From DASVRZ01 sp038230215 (lineage in GTDB: Bacteria; Verrucomicrobiota; Verrucomicrobiia; Chthoniobacterales; DASVRZ01), in contig JBBRNR010000002.1 of NCBI GenBank assembly GCA_038230215.1, forward strand, positions 1-64,000: a stretch of DNA of 64,000 bases, written 5' to 3'. The position numbers and the translations under genes were made by a program. Within the stretch, counting starts at the first letter, position 1; each line of letters opens with the position of its first letter. Below the pieces are notes generated by a model. The model was not told the origin of the DNA and did not search any database. It saw nothing but the letters and a program-made list of their open reading frames with translations. Shown here piece by piece: positions 27,001-33,748 of this stretch.

Positions 27001-27376
27001 GGAACGCCAGCCGATGATACGCCGCTGCCAGTGCGCTGCAAAGCGGGTCGCCTGGCCCCTCGTGCTTTTGCGCGCGGAAAAAGACTTCGATCGCCTCCTC
27101 GAAGCGGCGTTGCAGCAAATGCTCGTAGCCTTCGAATGGAATCTGGCCACCTTTTGGTAAATCCCGCGTGGGCAGATGAAAACGGTAAATCGCGTGCAGG
27201 AAAAAGAGCGACCGCACCCGCTCATAGAGATTCTCGCTCTGTAGTCGGAAACCCTCCAGCGCATCACATTCCGCGAGTAATTCCTCGATGGAGGCTACGC
27301 GACAGATCGCGTCGAGGGATTGGTCGCGCACCGCGTTTTCGGCGGATTGAATGATGGTGATGAGGCCGAGCGACAT
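24038..27376 (-). CDS. Fused GHMP sugar kinase and NDP-sugar pyrophosphorylase
   Basis: A 1112-residue two-enzyme protein. Residues about 180-590 form a fucokinase-like GHMP kinase: ATP-loop variant IPKGSRLAVSTNLLAA (312-327), GSGGGWQDSGGVWPGIKLI (365-383) and GGMSGGGMGF (528-537). Residues about 735-1110 resemble UTP-sugar pyrophosphorylases: LAAGAGSRWTQGAGVVKALH, LHPVGHWFELPNLFRNG and MLHNIDTLGADVAPEFL. Such a protein would phosphorylate a free sugar at C1 and then couple it to a nucleotide. Known Fkp/FKGP enzymes have the opposite order (pyrophosphorylase first). It lies 8 bp downstream of the GalU-like gene in one operon. The sugar is unknown. Confidence 0.8.
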   Translation of the reverse strand: MSLGLITIIQSAENAVRDQSLDAICRVASIEELLAECDALEGFRLQSENLYERVRSLFFLHAIYRFHLPTRDLPKGGQIPFEGYEHLLQRRFEEAIEVFFRAQKHEGPGDPLCSALAAAYHRLAFQTLSDQVRRSVRTVRGNQWMFRMGHPKDQPLRLRKELLTPDAADGSYPILRELTPVRMDLTHSAWSDIFFLGMDYPEGARVLNVSVDLGVHGRDAKTTPPVSAWLRVIDEPVLRLVSVDLNARADISSLAEVFDFAKDYLGLLKAAVIAAGIVPPGIEGSGQSLGDLLAEMLGPNRGLELVSSVNDIPKGSRLAVSTNLLAALIGVLMRATGQAESLTGPLQEDERRLILARALLGEWIGGSGGGWQDSGGVWPGIKLIEGVPSNTGDPEFGISRGRLMPKHTVLGRDQIPESARQKLQDSLVVVHGGMAQNVGPILEMVTEKYLLRSDAEWQGRQEALGILSQILEALGQGDIARVGAVTTQNFQGPIQTIIPWASTYYTERLIEQVRAEFGADFWGFWMLGGMSGGGMGFIFNPARKTEAQASLQAIMSATKAELQHSLPFAMEPVVYDFAINEKGSVADLLTGPDALMPAGYYSLTVPELLRQDRRTLSARTRVELDKFGTACRTKPELRGMVQTLFDSLFPREKSGEADQLALATLLETNGFDARQHEQIRTDLREGRIGLAQNRLPTNAAIRDVEPDDVTDLTGSLDSFADLRRLGLESLRRGEVAVVSLAAGAGSRWTQGAGVVKALHPFAKLNGRHRTFLETHLAKSRRISRLAGTAIPHIFTTSYLTQGPTADFLSKVENYHYDGPLHLSQGRSVGLRLVPTERDLRFAWNEMPQQRLDEQQQKMRESVRAALIHWAGQQGEATDYTDNLPLQCLHPVGHWFELPNLFRNGVLSRLLAERPQLKTLMLHNIDTLGADVAPEFLGQHLASGANLTFEVITRRLEDRGGGLARVNGRPRLVEGLAMPEEKAEFGLTYYSTLTTWIDLDGLLNAFGLDRSDFAVGVDRSEKITTAIRQFATKMPTYITLKDVKKRWGHGQEDVFPVVQFEKLWGDMSALAEIDSQFIAVPRLRGQQLKDQSQLDGWLRDGSAAHVESLCDWS

Positions 27377-27384
27377 GATGCGGG

Positions 27385-28224
27385 TTACTTCAATTTTGTC
27401 GCGAGCAATTCCACGATGCCGCGCAGCACTTCGTCCCGATCCTGACCCGATAGAGCGAGCGCGAGTTGCGCTTTGAGCAGGCCGTATTTTACTCCGAAAT
27501 CGTAGCGGCGCCCCTCCAGTTCGCAGGCCAGATAACGCTCGCCCGCAGCTAATTCAGCGAGCACAGAACGGAAATTCACCGGCTCCGCGCTCTCCGCTTC
27601 CAGCCGCGCCAGAACGCGCTGGGCGGTGGGCGTGAGGACGTGCATCCCGAAGAAGCAGAGGTAATATCCGGCGCGCAGACCGGGCACATCCAGCTTCTGC
27701 TCCGCCTCGGTCGGCGTGGGTTTTTCCAGCACGGCCTCGATCTGATAAATCCGCTGGCTGGCGCTCACCAGCGTGCCGCCGACCGCGCCGTAAAAGGGCA
27801 ACTGGCTCTCGTGGGTCGATTGCACCGCCGACACCGAGCAATTCTCCGTTCGTGCCACTTCGACGAGCTGCTGCGCGCAGCCTTTTTCGGTCGCACTGAG
27901 ATACAAATGATCGCCGACGAGGAGCAAAAAAGCGTCCTTTCCGCAAAATTCCGCCGCGCAGCCGATCGCGTGCGCATACCCCAGCGCCTCGTGCTGCTCG
28001 ATGAAGGTGAGCCGAGTGGCATGGATGCCTGCCGCCTCGCGATAAGCGGGCTCGTCGCCGGGACTAATGACGACCCCGATTTGCTCGATCTTGGCGCGGA
28101 GGATTTCCTCAATGATGATCGCCAGCGCGGTTTTGGTCGTGCCGTCGCGGTCCACGAGAGATTGCAACGGGAGCGTGCGCTGGTTTTTTCCGGCGGCAGT
28201 GATGAGAGCTTTGCGGATTTCCAT
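27385..28224 (-). CDS. GalU-like nucleotidyltransferase
   Basis: A 279-residue protein from the ATG at 28224 (MEIRKALITAAGKNQRTLPL). It has the nucleotidyltransferase N-terminus (AAGxxxR...P) and the GalU-type core LVGDHLYLSATEKG, VSAVQSTHESQLPFYGAVGG and RRYDFGVKYGLLKAQLALA. GalU makes UDP-glucose from UTP and glucose-1-phosphate. The metal-binding region reads GDH rather than the common GDD, so the sugar may differ. An in-frame TTG at 28263 adds 13 residues. It heads a two-gene operon with the kinase/pyrophosphorylase fusion. Confidence 0.8.
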   Translation of the reverse strand: MEIRKALITAAGKNQRTLPLQSLVDRDGTTKTALAIIIEEILRAKIEQIGVVISPGDEPAYREAAGIHATRLTFIEQHEALGYAHAIGCAAEFCGKDAFLLLVGDHLYLSATEKGCAQQLVEVARTENCSVSAVQSTHESQLPFYGAVGGTLVSASQRIYQIEAVLEKPTPTEAEQKLDVPGLRAGYYLCFFGMHVLTPTAQRVLARLEAESAEPVNFRSVLAELAAGERYLACELEGRRYDFGVKYGLLKAQLALALSGQDRDEVLRGIVELLATKLK

Positions 28225-28306
28225 GTCGAAGGGCAGATTGAGGGGAAATAAACCGGGAGTCAAACCCGCGACCGCCGTTGCCGGTAAACCGCTGCGCCTC
28301 CGGCTG

Positions 28307-28537
28307 CGAAGGAGGCATCTCCCGAATCGAACACCCCACCTCCCGAGTCGAACGCACCACGTTTTCCGACGAACGATCCACCTCCCGCTGGCGGTGTTTG
28401 AGCACCCGAAGCGAAGGAACCACCTCCCGCAGCGAACGCGGCACCTCCCGCGACGAAGGATTCACCTCCGGCAGCGAACGCGGCACCTCCGCAGGCGAAG
28501 GATTCAGCTCCCGAGACGAAAGATGCACCTTTTTAGC
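28307..28537. repeat. 21-bp tandem array C (11 units)
   Basis: Eleven 21-bp units, most beginning CGAA (unit 5 is degenerate), with an inner CACCTCCCG and a variable tail. The last unit ends CACCTTTTTAGC, again exchanging the TCCC for a T-run as in arrays B and D. It occupies the divergent gap between the GalU-like gene and the orphan gene at 28642. It gives long open frames on the minus strand (EVPRSLP/EVNPSSR heptads) that I do not treat as genes. Confidence 0.93.
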
Positions 28538-28641
28538 CAAAAAGGCCCTGTTTGGCATCAAAAACACCCCGTTCCTCCATTATTTAGCTTAAGAACGAGA
28601 TTATTCTTTTCCTCGGCAAGGAGATTTATTACACCGTTGCC
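28538..28641. other. Leader of orphan gene 28642
   Basis: AT-rich relative to its surroundings, with no gene. AAGGAGA at about 28618-28624 lies some 17 bp from the ATG, which is far for a ribosome site. A promoter is likely here because the flanking genes diverge, but no clear -35/-10 pair was found. Confidence 0.35.
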
Positions 28642-29415
28642 ATGCCTGATTCCACCGAACCCACACCCGAGCCTAAAAAACGCAAATCACCCGGCCCACT
28701 CGATGCGCGCCTCCTTAAAACCCTCGATAAAGACGAAGCCATCATCGGTGCCGCCATTGAGGAGTTGACTGCCGACGCCACCCTCGCTGGCACGTTGGCC
28801 AGCTACTTCATCGACCGCGAAAACACCGTCGCCCTCACTGTCGCCAACCTCACTCTTCTCCACCAACAAGCTGCCGCCGCCCGTGCCGACGGGGGCGAAA
28901 CCATCGACTCCCAAGCCGATTACCACAGCGTCACCGACGACGAAAGCGACGAGGCCAAGACCGCCCGCGCCGCCATCCGCAGCGTTCAGGCCCGCGCCAA
29001 ATCCAAATACGAGGAACTCGACCCCGCCCGGCTCGACGCCTATTTCGTGGGTAAACCGCTCCACTCCCGCTCGCAGATCAGCCTCGCTGGCACCGCCATT
29101 TATACCCTCATCCGCACCACCGACGACGCAGGTAACGCCATCCCGCCTCAAGATACCCTGCCCGGCCTCAGTCCCGCCGCCATCACCACCTTCCACACCG
29201 ATCTCGGCGGCTACCTGGTATTGGATGTCGCCCAAAGCGGTGCCCGCAAAGACGCCGGGGACGACCTCATCACCTTCGAGGACTCCTGCGCGCAAATCTC
29301 CCGTCGCCGCCGCAAAGTGCAACTCGCCTTCGAGGCCGAGCGCCCCTACACCGACCGCGCCAACGGCCCCCTCCGCACCCGCCTCGGCCTCCCGACAGAC
29401 AAGGGAATGAGCTAA
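28642..29415 (+). CDS. Orphan protein downstream of array C
   Basis: A 257-residue protein of no recognised family. A basic/acidic N-terminus (TEPTPEPKKRKSPGPLDARL) is followed by long helical stretches (AKTARAAIRSVQARAKSKYEEL) and a middle globular part (LSPAAITTFHTDLGGYLVLD). It ends with SCAQISRRRRKVQLAFEAE. No signal peptide or membrane segment is seen, so it is probably cytosolic. Codon use is strongly C-ending. It parallels the gene at 42893: a similar-sized orphan, also preceded by a 21-bp array with a T-run end. I do not assign a function. Confidence 0.7.
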   Translation: MPDSTEPTPEPKKRKSPGPLDARLLKTLDKDEAIIGAAIEELTADATLAGTLASYFIDRENTVALTVANLTLLHQQAAAARADGGETIDSQADYHSVTDDESDEAKTARAAIRSVQARAKSKYEELDPARLDAYFVGKPLHSRSQISLAGTAIYTLIRTTDDAGNAIPPQDTLPGLSPAAITTFHTDLGGYLVLDVAQSGARKDAGDDLITFEDSCAQISRRRRKVQLAFEAERPYTDRANGPLRTRLGLPTDKGMS

Positions 29416-29473
29416 TTCACCTAATATCTTTAGTCTAATGTATATGAGGCATCATTGCATCCGTTTCTCAATT

Positions 29474-30193
29474 ATGAACAAAATACCCGCAATTCTGATC
29501 TTCGTGCTAAGTGGCTTATTTCTACTCCCCTCCTGCAAGAGGAACGCTGACAACTCACTAACCAATTTGAGTATAGGACACTCGAAAGACTTAACTTTGG
29601 CTGGTGACATGGAATTGCCTAATGGCACTCAACACATCGTCATCAAAATAAAAGGTGATAAGCTACGAACCGATCTCGAAAGTCTCGGCATCTCCACAAT
29701 CCAATCTGCATCGGGCAGCTGCTACATTCTTAACCATTCAACTAAGACTATCCAGAAGCAGAATGTCCCTGAAATACCAGCCATCGGTAAAGAGGATGCA
29801 GCCAAACTCAGTAAAGCATTTGTGATGAAATTTACCGGAAAGACTGACACGATAGCCGGATGGAAAACCCATGAATTTTTGCTTTGTGACTATAGCGGCG
29901 ACAGTGTTCCCGCCGCGGGCCAGGTTCGTATGACAGCCTGGATTGCTGACGACTTTCCGGAGGGCCTCGAAATCCAACGCCTGCTTGAGCGGGTAATCCC
30001 AAATCAAATCTTAGCTTCGATGGAGAAAACGACGGGCAAGAGATTGACGATGCCGGGGTTTGCGTTACGCACAGAAACACATCAGGGCGGCCAGCAACAG
30101 TTTAAGGTTACTCTTACGGCGATCAAGCAAGGCGACTTACCAGATAACGATTTCGATTTACCGAAGAATTATATGCAAAGTCTCTCCAAATGA
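29474..30193 (+). CDS. Cassette-encoded lipoprotein of unknown function
   Basis: A 239-residue protein from MNKIPAILIFVLSGLFLLPS followed by the lipobox Cys (LLPSC). The mature part has a beta-rich pattern (IVIKIKGDKLRTDL, WKTHEFLLCDYSG, RMTAWIADDFPEG) reminiscent of DUF4412-type lipoproteins, but this is only a resemblance. An upstream in-frame ATG at 29438 would spoil the signal peptide. The GC content is visibly lower than in the flanking operons. An attC-like site begins 1 bp after the stop, which marks it as the first readable cassette of the cluster. Confidence 0.75.
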   Translation: MNKIPAILIFVLSGLFLLPSCKRNADNSLTNLSIGHSKDLTLAGDMELPNGTQHIVIKIKGDKLRTDLESLGISTIQSASGSCYILNHSTKTIQKQNVPEIPAIGKEDAAKLSKAFVMKFTGKTDTIAGWKTHEFLLCDYSGDSVPAAGQVRMTAWIADDFPEGLEIQRLLERVIPNQILASMEKTTGKRLTMPGFALRTETHQGGQQQFKVTLTAIKQGDLPDNDFDLPKNYMQSLSK

Positions 30194-30194
30194 C

Positions 30195-30245
30195 GGCTAA
30201 CCAAGCAAAGCAGCGAACACTCGGGGCGTGTCGCTGACGTTTGGC
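30195..30245 (+). other. attC-like site 1
   Basis: 51 bp: R'' GGCTAAC, inner arms CAGCGA/TCGCTG, R' GTTTGGC. The simple-site G-TT is kept, but R' departs from the ideal GTTAGCC. The loop segment GCGAACACTCGGGGCGTGTC is nearly the same as in site 3. Confidence 0.6.
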
Positions 30246-30267
30246 GCTGCTCACCGTTCCCCACACA

Positions 30268-30891
30268 ATGATCGCTGAAATTCAGTTTTCAGATGCCGCC
30301 AAATTGGCGTTGATTCCATTTATTAGCACAGTGCTAGGTGCGCTCTGGGGAAGCTACCTATCTGCGCGCGGTTGGCGTCGTCAGACACTTTTGGAACTCC
30401 ACCGCCAGCGCTATTCTGAGGGCACTAAATTTTTGGAGGAGCTTTCCCAGCTTATAGGGCGTCGGTTCTTTCTGCTCCAGCGGCTACTATGGACTATCGA
30501 GACGGCCGATCCTACCAAGATAGCAGATGCGGAGAAGACCTACTACGAATCCGTCCACGATTGGAACGCACGATACTGGTTGAACAGAAATAAAATCCGC
30601 CTGCTTGTTAGCGAGTCTCAAGCCGAATGGTTTCTTACTTATGCCGCCGACGAGCACCGAAACGATCCCCATAGCCTTCATTACTCATTTGTGCACGCAC
30701 ATCGACTGGTATTCCGCGCCAAGGAGTCTCTAGCAGATTTACCTGCTGCTACAGCCGCCGTAACGCAACTGAACTGGAAGTGCTCAAAATTCTTGGAGCA
30801 TCTAACCACAGAATTCCTCGAGCGAGCATCATCGCTTACCCTACTTAGACCCCCAGATATGCGTCCAAAACCAAATGACCACAACGCCTAA
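30268..30891 (+). CDS. Cassette-encoded membrane-anchored protein of unknown function
   Basis: A 207-residue protein from the ATG at 30268 (MIAEIQFSDAAKLALIPFIS). A single N-terminal hydrophobic segment (about residues 10-33, ALIPFISTVLGALWGSYL) precedes a Trp/Arg-rich helical cytosolic region (GWRRQTLLELHRQRYSEGTK). No family is recognised. An in-frame TTG at 30241 would lie on the attC recombination site and is unlikely. The stop TAA is part of the R'' motif of attC site 2, so the gene fills its cassette exactly. Confidence 0.7.
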   Translation: MIAEIQFSDAAKLALIPFISTVLGALWGSYLSARGWRRQTLLELHRQRYSEGTKFLEELSQLIGRRFFLLQRLLWTIETADPTKIADAEKTYYESVHDWNARYWLNRNKIRLLVSESQAEWFLTYAADEHRNDPHSLHYSFVHAHRLVFRAKESLADLPAATAAVTQLNWKCSKFLEHLTTEFLERASSLTLLRPPDMRPKPNDHNA

Positions 30892-30939
30892 CCAAGCTCA
30901 GCGAGCGCTCCGGGGTCGCCGAGTTTAGATTCGTTAGGC
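30886..30939 (+). other. attC site 2 (canonical)
   Basis: 54 bp: R'' GCCTAAC and R' GTTAGGC are perfect complements. The inner arms CTCAGCGA and TCGCCGAG pair with one mismatch, with an 11-nt loop between and unequal spacers of 4 and 9 nt. This is the textbook attC layout recognised as folded bottom-strand DNA by integron integrases. Confidence 0.8.
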
Positions 30940-30958
30940 TCCTGACCACACCGCCAAC

Positions 30959-31915
30959 ATGAGTATCCCAATCTTACGCAGCGTATATCGTTTCATTTTC
31001 TTCATCCTGATTGCAATGTTTATACTCAAGATTGCTCAGGTATTCGTGATGGCACGGGAGCATGTCATCGTCACCGAAGACGAACAGACTCACGACAAGC
31101 GAGTTTATCAAGCACCCACCACCAGCTCATTTCCGCCAAAAGGCGAGAGGGTCGTTTTAGACTACTCTCAGTTGACACTCACGCAGAAAGGCGGAGTTGG
31201 GATCTTCGAGCGTATTGACGACCTATCCTTCTGGAACACCTTTGCAGCTTTGCTGGCGTCTGTTCTTATTTATTGGGCGGCGTGCAAGGTTCTGACAGCA
31301 GACGGACAACAAATTACTAAAGCTCTTCTCTGGTCTTTGCGAGACGTTCGCCTCTATTCCATTTTTCTCGTCATCGCGCTCACTGCATATATTCTCGGTA
31401 TTCGGGACGATTCCATGCCGCAGGTCGCCGGAACATTTTACGCTCGTAACGAGATGCGCGGCGTCAAAGACATCCAAGTAGTTGAGGGCGTTCTCAATGT
31501 TCTTCTAGCGGGTATCGTTTATATTCCTGCGATTACTGGTTTTCGCCTACTACGCCACAACCTTTTCCCGATATTGCGCGACTCCAAACGAACAGACACA
31601 CATCTTGACGCCGTAACCTTTCTTGCGAACAGCGGGAGCTTTCCACTTGTTATCTCCGCACTCGGCCTTACAGCAACCGTTCTCACCTTTAAGAGCGTTG
31701 AGGTAGCGCAGCACTATCGTGCGGTTGACTGGCCTGCGAGTTTCGCGACCATGCTGTTCGGGGCGATTTTTTGGTATGCGCCCTATATCGCGCTTACGTT
31801 TTACTGCATCGCCAAACTTCCCGACACGGTTATGATTGAGTTTCTGAGCCTTCTAAAACGCTTTCTTTGGATCCGCGTCAAATCTCGTCAATCAGCCCCA
31901 ACGAAAGAAGCCTAA
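30959..31915 (+). CDS. Cassette-encoded multi-pass membrane protein
   Basis: A 318-residue protein with about five predicted membrane segments: IFFILIAMFILKIAQVFVM near the N-terminus, NTFAALLASVLIYWAACKVL, SIFLVIALTAYILGI, VLLAGIVYIPAITGF and MLFGAIFWYAPYIALTFYCI. A soluble loop (about residues 40-90) lies on the outside or inside. No family is recognised. GC content is lower than in surrounding operons. It begins 20 bp after attC site 2 and its stop lies in attC-like site 3. Confidence 0.72.
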   Translation: MSIPILRSVYRFIFFILIAMFILKIAQVFVMAREHVIVTEDEQTHDKRVYQAPTTSSFPPKGERVVLDYSQLTLTQKGGVGIFERIDDLSFWNTFAALLASVLIYWAACKVLTADGQQITKALLWSLRDVRLYSIFLVIALTAYILGIRDDSMPQVAGTFYARNEMRGVKDIQVVEGVLNVLLAGIVYIPAITGFRLLRHNLFPILRDSKRTDTHLDAVTFLANSGSFPLVISALGLTATVLTFKSVEVAQHYRAVDWPASFATMLFGAIFWYAPYIALTFYCIAKLPDTVMIEFLSLLKRFLWIRVKSRQSAPTKEA

Positions 31916-31965
31916 CCAAGCGCTGGCGGCGAACGCTCCCGGCGTGTCAAGTCAGATGCTTAGGC
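31910..31965 (+). other. attC-like site 3 (partial)
   Basis: R'' GCCTAAC pairs with CTTAGGC 43 nt later, where the expected G of G-TT is a C. The inner segment GCGAACGCTCCCGGCGTGTC closely resembles site 1. Inner arms are poor. A further half-site, TCGCTGAGTG...GTTCAGGC at 31990-32014, aligns with the right half of site 2 and may be the true R' end or a decayed fourth site. Confidence 0.45.
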
Positions 31966-32143
31966 ATCTGCCGCGCCACGCCCTACGCGTCGCTGAGTGT
32001 GAGGTCGTTCAGGCTGAAGGATGTGAGGAGCGTATGACCCAGCTTAATGGGTTGGGCTCGGGGATGGGGGCACCGGAGTCGAGTTATTTGCTCATTAGCA
32101 TTTTAGGTTGGCTCCCGTCCGGGTCCCGATCATTCTGCCATGG

Positions 32144-33625
32144 ATGGATCACACCGTACAGCTCGCGCTCCTTTTTACGGTCGGATGTCTCCTGGGAGCC
32201 ATCGTCCTCTGGGTCGTTCTCCGTGCCCGACAGCGCGGCGATGCCCAACTCGCCGAAGAACGCCTCGCCTCGGCTCAGGCCCGATTCGCCGAACTCCAAA
32301 CTGCCCATTTCCAGTCCCAGGCCGAGACGGCCCAACTCCGCGCTGAACTGCAAAACGAGAAAATCGCCCGCGCTGGCTTCGAGCAGGCTGCCGCCGAGGT
32401 TCCGTCGCTGCGGATGTTGCTCGAGACATTCCGCTCTGAGTCGGCTCAACAGCGGGAAAAGCTCGCGGAAATGGAAGGCCGCTTCGAGACGGAGCGCGAA
32501 GGGTTTCTCGAAAAGCAGAAGCTCCTGAACGAGGCCCAAACCCAGATGGCCGACGCCTTCAAGGCTTTGTCCTCAGAGGCGTTGCGGACGAACAATCAGT
32601 CGTTCCTCGAATTGGCGGCGACCAAATTGACCCAGTTTCAAGATGCCGCGAAGGCCGACCTTGAAAAACGCCAGACTGCCATCGACCAGCTTGTTCTCCC
32701 GGTAAAGGAATCGCTTGGGAAATTCGACGCCCAGATTCAGGAACTCGAAAAAGCCCGCATCGGCGCTTACGAAGTCCTCCGCGACCAGGTGAAATCGCTC
32801 GGCGAAGGCCAGACGCTTCTGCGCTCCGAGGCGGCCAATTTAGTCAAAGCCCTCGGCACGCCGCGCGTGCGCGGACGCTGGGGCGAGATCCAGCTTAAGC
32901 GCGTCGTCGAGATGGCCGGGATGCTCGACCATTGCGATTTTCAAGAGCAGCAAAGCGTGACCAACGACGAAAACGCCCGGCTCCGGCCCGATCTCATCGC
33001 CCGTTTGCCCGGAGGAAAAAACGTCGTCGTGGACGCCAAAGCCCCGCTCGCCGCCTACCTCGAAGCCATGGAATGCGAGGACGACGCCCAGAGAACGCTC
33101 AAACTCAAGGAACACGCCCGCCACATTCGCGATCACATTAAGGCGCTCTCGGCCAAGTCGTATTGGGATCAATTTCAGCCTGCACCCGAGCTGGTCGTGC
33201 TCTTCATTCCGGGTGAAATGTTTTACAGTGCTGCGCTGCAAATTGATCCGACTTTGATTGAAACGGGCATCAACGAACGCGTGATTTTGGCCACGCCGAC
33301 CACGCTCATCGCGCTGCTGAAAGCGTTTGCCTACGGCTGGCGTCAGGAAAATCTGGCCGAAAACTGTCAGAAAATCAGCGAGCAAGCACGGGAGCTTTAC
33401 AAGCGCATCCAAGTTCTCGGCGGCCACTTCAATTCCATTGGCAAAAACCTCCAGCACGCCGTCAACGCTTATAACCAGACGGCCAATTCCCTCGAAAGCC
33501 GATTGCTGGTGACCGCGCGCAAGTTCCAGGATCTCGACGTTGCCACCAGCGAAAAGGAGATCGACCCCGCCTTGATCGTCGAAGCCATCCCAAGGGTAAC
33601 GAACGACTCAGACCCGATTTCTTAA
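32144..33625 (+). CDS. rmuC: RmuC-family DNA recombination protein
   Basis: A 493-residue protein from MDHTVQLALLFTVGCLLGAI, an N-terminal membrane anchor. A coiled coil follows (about residues 30-190, Glu/Ala/Gln-rich), then the RmuC nuclease-like domain: RGRWGEIQLKRVVEMAGML, DLIARLPGGKNVVVDAKAPL, HIRDHIKALSAKSYWDQF and VVLFIPGEMFYSAALQIDP. RmuC limits inversions at short repeats, which is of note given the repeats in this window. An in-frame TTG at 32108 is less likely. It is separated from the cassette cluster by about 130 bp without genes. Confidence 0.92.
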   Translation: MDHTVQLALLFTVGCLLGAIVLWVVLRARQRGDAQLAEERLASAQARFAELQTAHFQSQAETAQLRAELQNEKIARAGFEQAAAEVPSLRMLLETFRSESAQQREKLAEMEGRFETEREGFLEKQKLLNEAQTQMADAFKALSSEALRTNNQSFLELAATKLTQFQDAAKADLEKRQTAIDQLVLPVKESLGKFDAQIQELEKARIGAYEVLRDQVKSLGEGQTLLRSEAANLVKALGTPRVRGRWGEIQLKRVVEMAGMLDHCDFQEQQSVTNDENARLRPDLIARLPGGKNVVVDAKAPLAAYLEAMECEDDAQRTLKLKEHARHIRDHIKALSAKSYWDQFQPAPELVVLFIPGEMFYSAALQIDPTLIETGINERVILATPTTLIALLKAFAYGWRQENLAENCQKISEQARELYKRIQVLGGHFNSIGKNLQHAVNAYNQTANSLESRLLVTARKFQDLDVATSEKEIDPALIVEAIPRVTNDSDPIS

Positions 33626-33697
33626 CGGATAGCGACTGTCTCAAACCGCCTTGGGAGTTACATTGAGATGTGAATTGTTCCGACAACTTTTTCGACG

Positions 33698-33726
33698 ATG
33701 ACTTGTTAAAGGCAATAGAGTAATGT
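33698..33726 (+). promoter_or_regulatory. Candidate promoter of gspE
   Basis: ATGACT (-35-like, 33698-33703), a 17-bp spacer and TAATGT (-10-like, 33721-33726), some 22 bp before the gspE ATG. Weak -35; position and spacing are right. Confidence 0.35.
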
Positions 33727-33748
33727 CCGGCCCGACTCTCCCTTTTGT

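Larger units (their letters stand above)
29474..31965 (+). mobile_element. Integron cassette cluster without integrase (CALIN-like)
   Basis: Three same-strand, lower-GC genes are each followed immediately by a short imperfect palindrome of attC form (30195-30245, 30886-30939, 31910-31965). The stop codons of the last two lie inside the R'' motif GCCTAAC, a common cassette layout. No tyrosine recombinase gene is present in the window. The left boundary is not visible. The middle site is convincing, the first is good and the third is partial. Confidence 0.65.

Noticed and set aside
29416..29473. attC or attI site before the first cassette gene
   Set aside because: CCTAATA and TTTAGTC are present, but no paired R''/R' or inner arms could be built.
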